NCBI RefSeq assembly: GCF_014842255.1
Contig: NZ_JACYVH010000001.1
Coordinates: 531,534-595,533 of the forward strand
Source: Frigoribacterium sp. CFBP 13712
GTDB taxonomy: Bacteria > Actinomycetota > Actinomycetes > Actinomycetales > Microbacteriaceae
Direction: 5' to 3'
Length of the DNA stretch: 64,000 nt
Positions 34,963-43,197 of the stretch are shown here, one piece after another (the stretch's first letter is position 1; the number at the start of each line of letters is the position of its first letter). Made by a program: the position numbers and the translations under genes. The notes under the pieces are model-generated. The model was not told the DNA's origin. It did not search any database and saw only the letters and a list, made by a program, of their open reading frames with translations.

Positions 34963-34983
34963 ACCTGACGCGCTGAACGACGA

Positions 34984-35014
34984 GACCCCCGGGCGGACTG
35001 CCCGGGGGTCTTCT
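34984..35014 (+). terminator. Terminator of the GH13 gene
   Basis: An 11-base stem GACCCCCGGGC/GCCCGGGGGTC with a 5-base loop is followed by TTCT, 21 bases after the stop codon. Confidence 0.75.
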
Positions 35015-35101
35015 CGTGGTGCCGTTCCTCGCCGCGCCGCTCGACCGGCCTGGGTCGGCTCGTGCCGACCTACCGACCTGCTTCGGCTCGTGCCGGTCGG
35101 A

Positions 35102-36508
35102 TCAGTTCGTGTTGGCGGTCAGCCAGGGGTACGGGTCGACGGGCACGCCGTTGAGGTGGATCTCGAAGTGCAGGTGGGCGCCGGTGCTGTTGCCGGTGCT
35201 GCCGACGGCGCCGATGATCTGACCGACGGTGACCGTGTCTCCGACCGAGACCTCGACCGAGCCGGACTGCATGTGCGAGTACGTCGACGTGACCTTCTGG
35301 CCGTCGACCACGTGCTCGATCTCGACGTGGTTGCCGAAGGCGCCCGACGGACCGGTGACGGCGCTGACGGTGCCGTCGGCGATCGCCTGGATCGGCGAGC
35401 CCGCACCCGGGATGAAGTCGAGACCCTGGTGGAAGGTGGAGCAGAAGCTGCAGTTGCTGACCTGACGCGCGCCGAAGCCGCTGCTGATCGGCACACCGGT
35501 CTGGAAGGGCCACTGGACGGTGCCGGCGACATCGTTCGTGAACGTGCTCGAGCTGGTCGAGGCGTACTCGTTGACCACGATCGTGCTGACCGAGTAGCCG
35601 TCGCGCGAGACGCTGGCCTCGGGGGCGGCGCCGGCGGCGACGAAGCTCTGAGCACCTGCGGCCTTCTTGGCCGCGGTCAGCTCGGGGGTGTCGACGAAGA
35701 AGGCGTTGGCCGGCACCGAGGTCGCCACGAGCATCGCGCTCGCGAACAGCATGGCGCCGACGACGGTCACGCGCTGCGAGGTGCGCGAGAACGACGAGCC
35801 GCGGGAGGCGGTGGTCGCGGATGCTGCCGAGGTGCGGGCCGAGGAGGCGCGGCTCGAGGACGTGCTGCGCGCTGCGGTGCTGCGGGCGGCGCCGCTGCGA
35901 CCTGCTGCGCTGCCGGAGCTGCGGGCGGGGCCGGTGCGACGCCCGGTGGCTGCCGCGCCGACGGCGGGAGTCGCTGCGGTGGACGAGACGGTGCGAGGCG
36001 AGCGCTTGCGAGCCGAGGCGGCGGCTGCGGCCTCGGCAGCGCGACGGGCCCGACGCGAGTCGGGGGCCGGGACGGTGGCGGCGTCGTTCGTGACGATGGA
36101 CGCCGACTCGCCCTCGAGAACGACGGGTGCGACGTCAGGCGCTGCGACGACGGGCGACGAGATGCCGGTTGCAGCGGCGGTGCCCCGTTCGACGCCGACG
36201 GCGGCCGCGGACGATGCGAGGCGGGCCGTCTCGGACTCGTCGGCGATGGTCGGTGCGGCGAGGGCCGCGGCGGCACGCTCGGCCTCGCGGAGCTCACGGC
36301 GCGTCGCGAAGGTCGGGATGGTGATGCTCGCCGTCGGGGCGTCCGAGACGGTGACCAGAAGATCGTTCTCTGCTCGAAGCGACGGGGTTCCGTCGCCGGC
36401 GGGCTCGGAGATGTTCTGGTATTTCGACACGTCTGATGGATCCTCGGGGTTGTCGGGACGGAGAGGCGGGTGCTCCCTCTTCTTCTCGGCCGCTACCCCG
36501 TAGAACAT
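35102..36508 (-). CDS. Membrane-anchored M23-family metallopeptidase
   Basis: This is a predicted cell-wall endopeptidase of 468 residues. Residues 1-240 are Ala/Ser/Arg/Thr-rich and probably cytoplasmic. A single hydrophobic segment (about 243-268, ending VPANAFF) acts as signal anchor. The C-terminal LytM/M23 domain (about 350-465) has the zinc ligands FHQGLDF and HLHFEI. It probably cleaves peptidoglycan cross-bridges during growth. The ATG at 36508 follows a TACTTT box by eight bases, and GTG at 36430 with a GAGGA site is an alternative start. Confidence 0.87.
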   Translation of the reverse strand: MFYGVAAEKKREHPPLRPDNPEDPSDVSKYQNISEPAGDGTPSLRAENDLLVTVSDAPTASITIPTFATRRELREAERAAAALAAPTIADESETARLASSAAAVGVERGTAAATGISSPVVAAPDVAPVVLEGESASIVTNDAATVPAPDSRRARRAAEAAAAASARKRSPRTVSSTAATPAVGAAATGRRTGPARSSGSAAGRSGAARSTAARSTSSSRASSARTSAASATTASRGSSFSRTSQRVTVVGAMLFASAMLVATSVPANAFFVDTPELTAAKKAAGAQSFVAAGAAPEASVSRDGYSVSTIVVNEYASTSSSTFTNDVAGTVQWPFQTGVPISSGFGARQVSNCSFCSTFHQGLDFIPGAGSPIQAIADGTVSAVTGPSGAFGNHVEIEHVVDGQKVTSTYSHMQSGSVEVSVGDTVTVGQIIGAVGSTGNSTGAHLHFEIHLNGVPVDPYPWLTANTN

Positions 36509-36509
36509 G

Positions 36510-36525
36510 TCACGGAAAAGTAACG
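36510..36525 (-). promoter_or_regulatory. Possible MtrA-type direct repeat at the M23 promoter
   Basis: GTCAC and GTAAC are spaced by six bases and overlap the presumed -10 box. GTNAC direct repeats with this spacing resemble binding sites reported for the actinobacterial response regulator MtrA, which controls cell-wall hydrolases. The assignment is tentative. Confidence 0.35.
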
Positions 36526-36584
36526 AACCAGTCCAGGGTAGCCGAACGGTGAACGAATGGCTAGCCGCGCCCGGTGTCCGACGA

Positions 36585-37457
36585 TCAGAAACCGGCGTCG
36601 GCGAGGGCGTCGCGGAACGCGTCGGAGATGCTGGGCGCCGCCGCGACCGTCAGCCGCTCATCGGCCGGGGCGTCGCCCTCGCCGCCCACGACGGCCCCCG
36701 CCTCGGCCGCGACGAGCGCGCCCGCCGCGTGATCCCACGGCTTCAATCCTCGTTCGGCGTAGGCGTCGAGACGTCCGTCGGCGACCGCGCAGAGATCGAG
36801 CGATGCCGCCCCCATGCGACGGATGTCGCGGACGCTCCCGATGAACCGGCCGAGCACGGCGGCCTGCTCGACCCGCCTGTCGGCGTCGTACGAGAAGCCG
36901 GTCCCCACGAGCGACTGGGACAAGGAGGCGGGGGTCGAGACCGTGAGGCGACGACCCGACGACCACGCGCCTCCTCCACTCGACGCCTCGAAGGTCTCAC
37001 CGGCGAGCGGATTCACGACGCAGGCGGCGAGGGCACGCCACGAGCTCGGATCGGGGCCGTGCTCGACGACCGCGACGCTGACCGCCCACTGCGGGATCCC
37101 GTAGAGGAAGTTCACCGTGCCGTCGATCGGGTCCACCACCCAGGTCAGCCCGGTGCGGGAGTCGTCGGGCTCGCCCTCCTCGCCGAAGAACCCGTCACCC
37201 GGGCGCTCGCGCGCGAGCCGCGCACGGATGAACTCCTCGACCTCGCGGTCGGTGTGCGTGACCACGTCGACGAGGCTGCTCTTCGTCGCGGCGACCTCGA
37301 CACCCTCGGAGCGGCGTCGGGCGGCGAGCGCCGCGGCGTCGGTGGCGACCGAGCGGGCCACGTCGAGGAGCGCGGACACGGCCCGACCGTCGAACCCGGA
37401 CTCCCCGAGCCCTGGCCGCTCGGAGTCGGGCATGTCGCGCTCGGGATTCTCGGGCAC
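36585..37457 (-). CDS. Inositol monophosphatase-family phosphatase
   Basis: This 290-residue Mg-dependent phosphatase contains the metal-binding motif WVVDPIDGTVNFLYG (about 108-122) and the C-terminal WDHAAGALVAAEAG motif. Family members act on inositol-1-phosphate, histidinol-phosphate or nucleotide bisphosphates, and no residue seen here decides between them. The GTG start at 37457 has a perfect AGGAGG site seven bases upstream. An element copy at 36966 encodes part of SGGGAWSSG in the middle of the protein. Confidence 0.87.
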   Translation of the reverse strand: MPENPERDMPDSERPGLGESGFDGRAVSALLDVARSVATDAAALAARRRSEGVEVAATKSSLVDVVTHTDREVEEFIRARLARERPGDGFFGEEGEPDDSRTGLTWVVDPIDGTVNFLYGIPQWAVSVAVVEHGPDPSSWRALAACVVNPLAGETFEASSGGGAWSSGRRLTVSTPASLSQSLVGTGFSYDADRRVEQAAVLGRFIGSVRDIRRMGAASLDLCAVADGRLDAYAERGLKPWDHAAGALVAAEAGAVVGGEGDAPADERLTVAAAPSISDAFRDALADAGF

Positions 37458-37490
37458 GGTGCCTCCTGAGGGGGGTCGAGTCGTGAAACA

Positions 37491-37520
37491 CGAACGGACT
37501 CGAGTGATCGAGTCCGTTCG
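37491..37520 (-). terminator. Terminator of tRNA-Tyr
   Basis: A perfect 13-base stem (CGAACGGACTCGA and its complement) with a 4-base loop is followed on the minus strand by TGTTTC. It lies 24 bases after the tRNA. Confidence 0.75.
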
Positions 37521-37544
37521 AGGTGTTGCTCGGTGTTCCGTGTG

Positions 37545-37626
37545 TGGCAAGTGAGGGATTCGAACCCCCGAATGCTGAGCAGTCTGATTTACAGTCAGAT
37601 CCCTTTGGCCGCTTGGGTAACTTGCC
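37545..37626 (-). tRNA. tRNA-Tyr (GUA)
   Basis: An 82-base type II tRNA with a long variable arm has acceptor GGCAAGT/ACTTGCC, anticodon loop CTGTAAA (anticodon GTA) and T-loop TTCGAAT. The 3' CCA is not encoded. A TATATT box at 37671-37676 (minus strand) is the likely -10 of its promoter. Confidence 0.95.
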
Positions 37627-37711
37627 ATGCACACCCAGCCCGTGTGTTCACCGACCGGAGGCGCCAGACAAATATACAGCCTTTCGACCCTCCCGTGGAC
37701 CACCCGCCGCT

Positions 37712-37731
37712 CCCCCGCGCCGGCGCGGGGG
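37712..37731 (-). terminator. 20-bp GC palindrome after the cardiolipin synthase gene
   Basis: CCCCCGCGCC is directly followed by its reverse complement, seven bases past the cls stop. It probably forms a terminator hairpin without a U tract. Confidence 0.5.
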
Positions 37732-37737
37732 CGTGGG

Positions 37738-39204
37738 CTACTGCACGGCGGAGGTGAGACGGGCGACGTTGTCGAGCACCTTCGACCGGAACGGCCGGGC
37801 CAGCCATTCGTCGAGGAGGAGCTCGTGGCTCGCCTCGCGGTACTCCTGCTCGACCTCGCGCAGCTGGCGCACGAAGCGCCTCCCTCGGATCATGACCGAG
37901 ATCTCGAGGTTGAGACTGAACGAGCGCATGTCCATGTTGCTCGAGCCGACCACCGCCACCTCGTCGTCGATCGTGACGTGCTTCGCGTGCAGCACCGTCG
38001 GCGAGCGGTAGAGGAAGATTCGCACCCCGGCACGCAGCAGCGCCTCGTAGTACGAGCGCTGCGCGTGGTAGACGACCGGCTGGTCGCCGATCTCGCTGAC
38101 GAAGAGCTGCACGTCGAGCCCGCGCTGCGCAGCCGTCGTGACCGCGTAGAGCATCGACTCGTCGGGCACGAAGTACGGGCTCGTGAGGATGATGCGGTCT
38201 TGCGCGCTGTAGAGCAGCGAGTTGAACAGCCGCAGGTTGTTCTCGCCCTCGAAGCCGGGGCCGCTCGGCACGACCTGGCAGTCGATCGTCTCGACCGAGT
38301 CGGCGACGTGCACCGGGTCGGTCTCACGCAGCAGCAGCTCGTCGGTCTCGCTGTACCAGTCGGTGACGAAGAGGGCGTTGATGCCGGCGACGATCGGCCC
38401 GTCGAACCGCACCATGAAGTCTTTCCAGGTGAGGCCGCGACGGCGGTTCTTCCGCCGCTGGTAGCCGCGCTCGATCATGTTCTGCGAGCCGGTGAAGGCG
38501 ACCGTGCCGTCGATCACGAGCAGCTTGCGGTGGTTGCGGAGATCGGGCCGCTGGTACCTGCCCTTGAACGGCTGCACGGGCAGCATCAGTCGCCACTCGA
38601 CCCCGATGCGGTCGAGGCGTCGACGCGTCTTGCGGTAGCCCGGGTACCCGCGACTGGCGATGTGATCCATCAGCAGCCGCACGGTGACACCGCGACGCCG
38701 AGCGTTCTCGAGGGCGACGAAGAACGGCTCGGTCGTCGCGTCCAGACTCGTGATGTAGAACTCGGCGTGCACCCAGCGCTGGGCGTCGTCGACGGCGGCC
38801 ACCATCGCGTCGATCGAGGCCTGGTAGTCGGAGTGCAGCTCGGCCGTGTTGCCGCCGACGAGGGGCATCGCGCCGAGCGTGCGGTTCAGCTCGACGATGG
38901 TGTCGAGCCAGGCGGGCCAGGGGTGGTCTCGCTTGACCCGCTCGATGCCCTCGGTGGTCTCGACGATGTACTTGTTGATCTCCGCCTGCTTCTCACGGCG
39001 ACGCCGCGGCAGACGCCTGCTGCCGATGAGGAGGAAGAGGACGAACCCGACGTACGGGATCAGGAAGATCGCGAGGAGCCACGCGGTGGCCGTCTGCGGC
39101 CTCCGGTTGATCGGCACGTAGACGATCGCGAAGACGCGGATGGCGATGTCGACGACGATGCCGATCACGGCGAGGGTGGGGGCCACCCACGTGGGTATCT
39201 CCAT
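37738..39204 (-). CDS. cls: Cardiolipin synthase (phospholipase D type)
   Basis: This membrane enzyme condenses two phosphatidylglycerols, or uses CDP-diacylglycerol-type donors, to form cardiolipin. The 488 residues begin with two transmembrane helices (about 7-32 and 40-60, PLDc_N region). Two HKD motifs follow: NHRKLLVIDG (about 223) and LHAKHVTIDD (about 406), each H-x-K-x4-D. The length matches ClsA/Cls of actinobacteria. It starts four bases after the yajQ stop, so the two probably share a transcript. Confidence 0.93.
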   Translation of the reverse strand: MEIPTWVAPTLAVIGIVVDIAIRVFAIVYVPINRRPQTATAWLLAIFLIPYVGFVLFLLIGSRRLPRRRREKQAEINKYIVETTEGIERVKRDHPWPAWLDTIVELNRTLGAMPLVGGNTAELHSDYQASIDAMVAAVDDAQRWVHAEFYITSLDATTEPFFVALENARRRGVTVRLLMDHIASRGYPGYRKTRRRLDRIGVEWRLMLPVQPFKGRYQRPDLRNHRKLLVIDGTVAFTGSQNMIERGYQRRKNRRRGLTWKDFMVRFDGPIVAGINALFVTDWYSETDELLLRETDPVHVADSVETIDCQVVPSGPGFEGENNLRLFNSLLYSAQDRIILTSPYFVPDESMLYAVTTAAQRGLDVQLFVSEIGDQPVVYHAQRSYYEALLRAGVRIFLYRSPTVLHAKHVTIDDEVAVVGSSNMDMRSFSLNLEISVMIRGRRFVRQLREVEQEYREASHELLLDEWLARPFRSKVLDNVARLTSAVQ

Positions 39205-39207
39205 CGA

Positions 39208-39696
39208 CTACCTGAAGTTGACGAACTGCAGATCGACCTCGAGGTCGGCCTTCTTCAGCAGAGCCATGGTGGCCTGCAGATCGTCGCGGCTCTTCGACTG
39301 CACGCGCAGCTCGTCGCCCTGGATCTGGCTCTTGACGCTCTTCGGCGCCTCGTCGCGGATGATCTTGCCGATCTTCTTCGCCTGGTCCTGCTCGATGCCC
39401 TCTTTGAGCGCGGCCTCGATGCGGTACTCCTTGCCGCTGGCGAACGGCTCGCCCGCGTCGAGGTGCTTGAGGCTGATGCTGCGCTTGATGAACTTCGACT
39501 CGAGCACGTCGAGCACGGCCTTGACCCGCTCTTCGGTGTTCGCCTTCAGCAGCAGCTTCTCGCCGCTGTAATCGACGGACGCGCCCACGCCCTTGAAGTC
39601 GTAGCGCTGCTCGATCTCCTTCTGCGCCTGATGGAGGGCGTTGTCGACCTCCATCTTGTCGACCTTGCTGACCACGTCGAAAGAACTATCTGCCAT
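39208..39696 (-). CDS. yajQ: YajQ-family nucleotide-binding protein
   Basis: This 162-residue UPF0234/YajQ protein has two ferredoxin-like domains. It starts [13 protein letters not shown] and contains RYDFKG and the C-terminal [12 protein letters not shown]. Homologues bind tRNA/GTP, and some bind cyclic di-GMP; the role here is unknown. The ATG at 39696 lies seven bases after a TAGGCT box. It is followed directly by cls. Confidence 0.92.
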   Translation of the reverse strand: MADSSFDVVSKVDKMEVDNALHQAQKEIEQRYDFKGVGASVDYSGEKLLLKANTEERVKAVLDVLESKFIKRSISLKHLDAGEPFASGKEYRIEAALKEGIEQDQAKKIGKIIRDEAPKSVKSQIQGDELRVQSKSRDDLQATMALLKKADLEVDLQFVNFR

Positions 39697-39703
39697 GCCG
39701 GAC

Positions 39704-39709
39704 AGCCTA
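39704..39709 (-). promoter_or_regulatory. -10 box (TAGGCT) of yajQ-cls
   Basis: On the minus strand TAGGCT ends seven bases before the yajQ ATG. No ribosome binding site fits between them. Confidence 0.5.
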
Positions 39710-39809
39710 GCGACACCCTCCGACGGTGGTCCCGCCGGACGCACCACGGGCCGCCCACGGCCAGCACGGTCGCAGGGCGGCCCGGACGTCCGGACTCAGG
39801 AGGCGGGGG

Positions 39810-41186
39810 TCAGGCGGTCTGCCCGGCCTCGGCGCGCGAGACGCGCACCATCTCGTCGCGGGGGACGACCTTGACGCGGACCCGCTCGTGCTCGTGGGCG
39901 GCCCCGAGCGCCTGCTCGTGCTCGTCGAGGCGGTGCCAGCCCTCGAGGTCGGTGTAGGCGACGCCGCGCTCGGCGAGCAGCGCGGGGACGGCCTCGGGGT
40001 CGGTCTCGGCGGGCTGCCACCAGCTGGCCTGGTCGTTGATGACGTGCGAGACGGTCTCCATCGCGTCGCTCTTCGTGTGACCGATGAGGCCGACGGGGCC
40101 GCGCTTGATCCAGCCGGTGGCGTAGACGCCGGGGACGATCTGGTTGTCGTCGTCCATCACCTGGCCCTCATGGTTCGGGATGACGCCGCGGCGCTCGTCG
40201 AACGGGATGCCGTCGAGCGGCGAGCCGAAGTAGCCCACGGCCCGGTAGACCGCCTGCACGGGGACGTCGCGCACCTCGCCGGTGCCCTCGACGCCACCCT
40301 GGCCGTCGGGCCGGGTCCGCTCGTAGCGGAACGCCGAGACGCGCCCCTGCTCGTCGCCGACGATCTCGACGGGCTTGGCGTAGAAGTGCAGGTGCAGACG
40401 ACGCGAGGCCTCGCCGACCTCGCGCTGACGCCACTGGTTCAGCACCTTGTCCATCACGAAGACCTGCTTGTTGGTCGCGATGGCCGTCTTCGACGCCTCG
40501 TCGTGGTCGAAGTCCTCGTCGTAGACGATCATGTCGACGTCGCGGAGCTCGCCGAGCTCGCGCAGCTCGAGCGGCGTGAACTTGACCTGCGCAGGGCCGC
40601 GCCGCCCGAAGACGTGCACGTCGGTGACGGGCGAGGCCTTGAGCACCTCGTAGACGTTGTCGGGGATCTCCGTCGGCAGGAGGTCGTCGGCGTGCTTCGC
40701 GAGGATGCGCGAGACGTCGAGCGCGACGTTGCCGACGCCCACGACCGCGACGGAGGAGGCGTCGAGCGGCCAGGTGCGGGGCACGTCGGGGTGACCGTCG
40801 AACCAGCTGACGAAGTCGGCGGCGCCGTAGCTGCCCTCGAGCTCGATGCCGGGCACGTCGAGATCGGCGTCGCGGATCGCACCGGTCGAGAAGACGACGG
40901 CGTTGTAGTGCTTCTTCAGGTCGTCGAGGGTGATGTCGACGCCGTAGCGCACGTTGCCGAAGACGCGGATGTCGCCGCTGTCGAGCACGTCGCGCAGGGC
41001 GTTGACGATGCCCTTGATGCGCGGGTGGTCGGGTGCGACCCCGTACCGGACGAGGCCGTAGGGCGCGGGCAGCTGCTCGAACAGGTCGATCTGGACGTCG
41101 AAGCCCTTGGGCGCCTTGAGCAGGATGTCGGCTGCGTAGATGCCGGCTGGTCCGGCTCCGACGATGGCCAGTCGCAAGGTGGTCAC
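39810..41186 (-). CDS. fprA: Ferredoxin/flavodoxin-NADP reductase (FprA-like)
   Basis: This 458-residue flavoprotein of the adrenodoxin-reductase type passes electrons between NADPH and ferredoxin. The FAD motif is VGAGPAGIYAAD near the N-terminus, followed by APYGLVRYGVAPDHP. The NADP-binding region is VVGVGNVALDVSRIL (about 152-166), and the C-terminal GYFG and GWIKRGPVGLIGHTK motifs are characteristic. It starts at GTG 41186. It lies after the polyprenyl synthase gene in the same direction, with 86 bases between. Confidence 0.93.
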   Translation of the reverse strand: MTTLRLAIVGAGPAGIYAADILLKAPKGFDVQIDLFEQLPAPYGLVRYGVAPDHPRIKGIVNALRDVLDSGDIRVFGNVRYGVDITLDDLKKHYNAVVFSTGAIRDADLDVPGIELEGSYGAADFVSWFDGHPDVPRTWPLDASSVAVVGVGNVALDVSRILAKHADDLLPTEIPDNVYEVLKASPVTDVHVFGRRGPAQVKFTPLELRELGELRDVDMIVYDEDFDHDEASKTAIATNKQVFVMDKVLNQWRQREVGEASRRLHLHFYAKPVEIVGDEQGRVSAFRYERTRPDGQGGVEGTGEVRDVPVQAVYRAVGYFGSPLDGIPFDERRGVIPNHEGQVMDDDNQIVPGVYATGWIKRGPVGLIGHTKSDAMETVSHVINDQASWWQPAETDPEAVPALLAERGVAYTDLEGWHRLDEHEQALGAAHEHERVRVKVVPRDEMVRVSRAEAGQTA

Positions 41187-41272
41187 GGTGTTCTCTCTCT
41201 CGCTGAGGGGCTCGGCGATGCGAGCGGGTTGACGGTGATGCGTGATTCGGGGACGAGGAGGGGCGGTGCCGG

Positions 41273-42391
41273 TCAGGCGGACCGCTCGACCACTCGATCG
41301 GCGAAGCGGGTCAGGGCCTTCTTCACCGGGCCGGAGGGCAGCGGGGCGAGGGCGTCGAGCGCCTCGCGCGCCCACCGGTGGGCCTCGAGGCGGGTGCGCT
41401 CGGTGACGTCGTGCTCGCGCAGACGCCGGACCACGTCGGCGAACTCGTCGTCGAGGGTGGTCTCGGCGGCGTTGCGCGCGGACTCGTCGATCTCGGCCCC
41501 GTCGACGTCGCCGTGGGTCGCCTCGACGATGCGGTCGATCTCGGAGAGCAGCGCCGAGGCCTCGAGGTCGGTGCGGGCGAGCTCGCGCAGATAGAGCACG
41601 GGGAGCGTGACGACACCGGCGCGCAGGTCGGTGCCGGCCTTCTTGCCCGTCTCGGCGGGCTGGTCGGAGAGGTCGATGACGTCGTCGATCAGCTGGAAGG
41701 CGATGCCGATCTTCTCGCCGAACTCGGCGACGGGCGCGAGGTACTCGCGCGGTGCGCCGCTGAACATGACGCCGGCGCGGGCCGCCGTCGAGATGAGCGA
41801 GCCGGTCTTGTCGGCGAGCACGTCGATGTAGTGGGCGATCGGATCGTCGCCTTCGCGCGGCCCGATCGTCTCGTGCAGCTGACCGAGGCAGAGCCGCTCG
41901 AACGTCTCGGCCTGCAGCAGGATCGCCTCCTGGCCGAGACCGGAGACGATGGTGCTGGCCCGGGCGAAGAGCAGGTCTCCGCTGAGGATGGCGACGTTGT
42001 TGCCCCATACGGCCTGCGCGCTCGGCACCCCGCGGCGCATCTGCGCCTCGTCCATGACGTCGTCGTGGTACAGCGACGCGAGATGAGTGATCTCGGTGGC
42101 CTGGGCCGAGGCGACGATGCCCGGCGTCGCGCCGTCGCCCAGCTGGGCGATGAGGAGGGTCAGGGTCGGACGCACCCGCTTGCCGCCCGCGGCGAGCAGG
42201 TAGCGGGTGGTCGCGTCGGCGATCTCGTCGGCGAAGGCGATCTCGCGGAGCAGGCCCTCTTCGACGAGCTCGAGCCCGCTGTCGACGGCCGCGACGAAGC
42301 GCCGCTCGGCCGGTGTCGCGAAGAGCTTCTCGCCGAGCCCGAGCGAGGTGCCGAGGCTGTTGCGGTGGGTCGTCGGCCCACCCGCGCTCAC
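41273..42391 (-). CDS. Polyprenyl diphosphate synthase (menaquinone side chain)
   Basis: This trans-prenyltransferase elongates farnesyl- or geranylgeranyl-diphosphate to a long chain. The 372 residues contain the first Asp-rich motif LYHDDVMDEAQMRRG and the second QLIDDVIDLSDQ, plus GGKRVRP. Small residues before the first motif (ITHLASLYHDD) fit a long product. The GTG start at 42391 overlaps the menG stop (GTGA), so it probably supplies the menaquinone tail used by MenA. Confidence 0.92.
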   Translation of the reverse strand: MSAGGPTTHRNSLGTSLGLGEKLFATPAERRFVAAVDSGLELVEEGLLREIAFADEIADATTRYLLAAGGKRVRPTLTLLIAQLGDGATPGIVASAQATEITHLASLYHDDVMDEAQMRRGVPSAQAVWGNNVAILSGDLLFARASTIVSGLGQEAILLQAETFERLCLGQLHETIGPREGDDPIAHYIDVLADKTGSLISTAARAGVMFSGAPREYLAPVAEFGEKIGIAFQLIDDVIDLSDQPAETGKKAGTDLRAGVVTLPVLYLRELARTDLEASALLSEIDRIVEATHGDVDGAEIDESARNAAETTLDDEFADVVRRLREHDVTERTRLEAHRWAREALDALAPLPSGPVKKALTRFADRVVERSA

Positions 42392-43125
42392 GAGGTCGCC
42401 CGCTTCTTCGAGGAGGCGCGGGTCGACGGAGCGGACGGCTTGCGACCGCGGTGCAGCGCGACGATGCCGAACGACAGGTTGCGGTAGGCGACGCGGCTGA
42501 ATCCCGCACCGCGCAGCCACTGGCTGAGCACCTGCTGGTCGGGCCACTGGGCGATCGAATCGGCGAGGTAGGTGTAGGCCGGGCCGTTGCTGCTGGCGAA
42601 GCGCGCGATGAACGGCATGCCGAAGCGGAGGTAGGCGCGGTAGGCGGCGCGCAGCAGACCGAAGGGCGGTGTCGAGAACTCGCAGACGACGAGACGACCG
42701 CCGGGCTTGAGGACCCGGTTCATCTCGGCGAGCGCCACCTGGGGGCGGTTGACGTTGCGGAGGCCGAACGAGATGGTGACGGCGTCGAACGTGGCATCGT
42801 CGAAGGGCAGCTTCTCGGCGTCGCCCTCGATGAACTCGATCTCGGGGTGGCGCTTCCGCCCCACCTCGACCATGCCGTGGCTGAAGTCGAGGGCGACGAC
42901 CTCGGCACCGCGCTTGGCGATGGCCGCGGAGCTGGTGCCCGTGCCCGCTGCTATGTCGAGGACCCTGTCGGCGGGGCCCGCCCCGATGGCCTTCACGGTG
43001 GCCACGCGCCAGAGGACGGCGTTGCCGGCCGACAGCACGTCGTTGGTGCGGTCGTAGTTCGCGGCGACGCCGTCGAACATCGACGCGACCTCTGCGGGTT
43101 GCTTGTTCATGTCGGCCTTGGTCAC
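42388..43125 (-). CDS. menG: Demethylmenaquinone methyltransferase
   Basis: MenG/UbiE methylates demethylmenaquinone in the last step of menaquinone synthesis. The 245 residues include VASMFDGVAANYDRTNDVLSAG, the SAM motif VLDIAAGTGTSS and the family motif FGLRNVNRP. The GTG start at 43125 follows a TAGGAT box by eight bases. It is divergent from menF and overlaps the polyprenyl synthase gene. A GAGGAGGCGCGG copy lies in its C-terminal codons (STRASS). Confidence 0.94.
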   Translation of the reverse strand: MTKADMNKQPAEVASMFDGVAANYDRTNDVLSAGNAVLWRVATVKAIGAGPADRVLDIAAGTGTSSAAIAKRGAEVVALDFSHGMVEVGRKRHPEIEFIEGDAEKLPFDDATFDAVTISFGLRNVNRPQVALAEMNRVLKPGGRLVVCEFSTPPFGLLRAAYRAYLRFGMPFIARFASSNGPAYTYLADSIAQWPDQQVLSQWLRGAGFSRVAYRNLSFGIVALHRGRKPSAPSTRASSKKRATS

Positions 43126-43133
43126 GAGGAGCG

Positions 43134-43139
43134 ATCCTA
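43134..43139 (-). promoter_or_regulatory. -10 box (TAGGAT) of menG
   Basis: On the minus strand TAGGAT ends eight bases before GTG 43125. It faces the menF box at 43186-43191, so both men transcripts start from one short intergenic region. Confidence 0.5.
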
Positions 43140-43185
43140 CCGGCACCTCCGGTGCATAGCCCGAGTGTGAAGCACGCTCCGCGAG

Positions 43186-43191
43186 TAGTCT
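43186..43191 (+). promoter_or_regulatory. -10 box (TAGTCT) of menF
   Basis: TAGTCT ends six bases before GTG 43198, consistent with a leaderless menF-MFS transcript. Confidence 0.5.
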
Positions 43192-43197
43192 GTCGCG

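Noticed and set aside
37627-39957. A 776-residue plus-strand frame opposite cls and yajQ
   Set aside because: Both minus-strand genes have full family motifs. The plus frame has no motifs and biased composition.
39810-42509. An 899-residue frame apparently fusing FprA to a longer N-terminus
   Set aside because: The N-terminal part is the polyprenyl synthase gene read in another frame. The GTG at 41186 gives a complete FprA.
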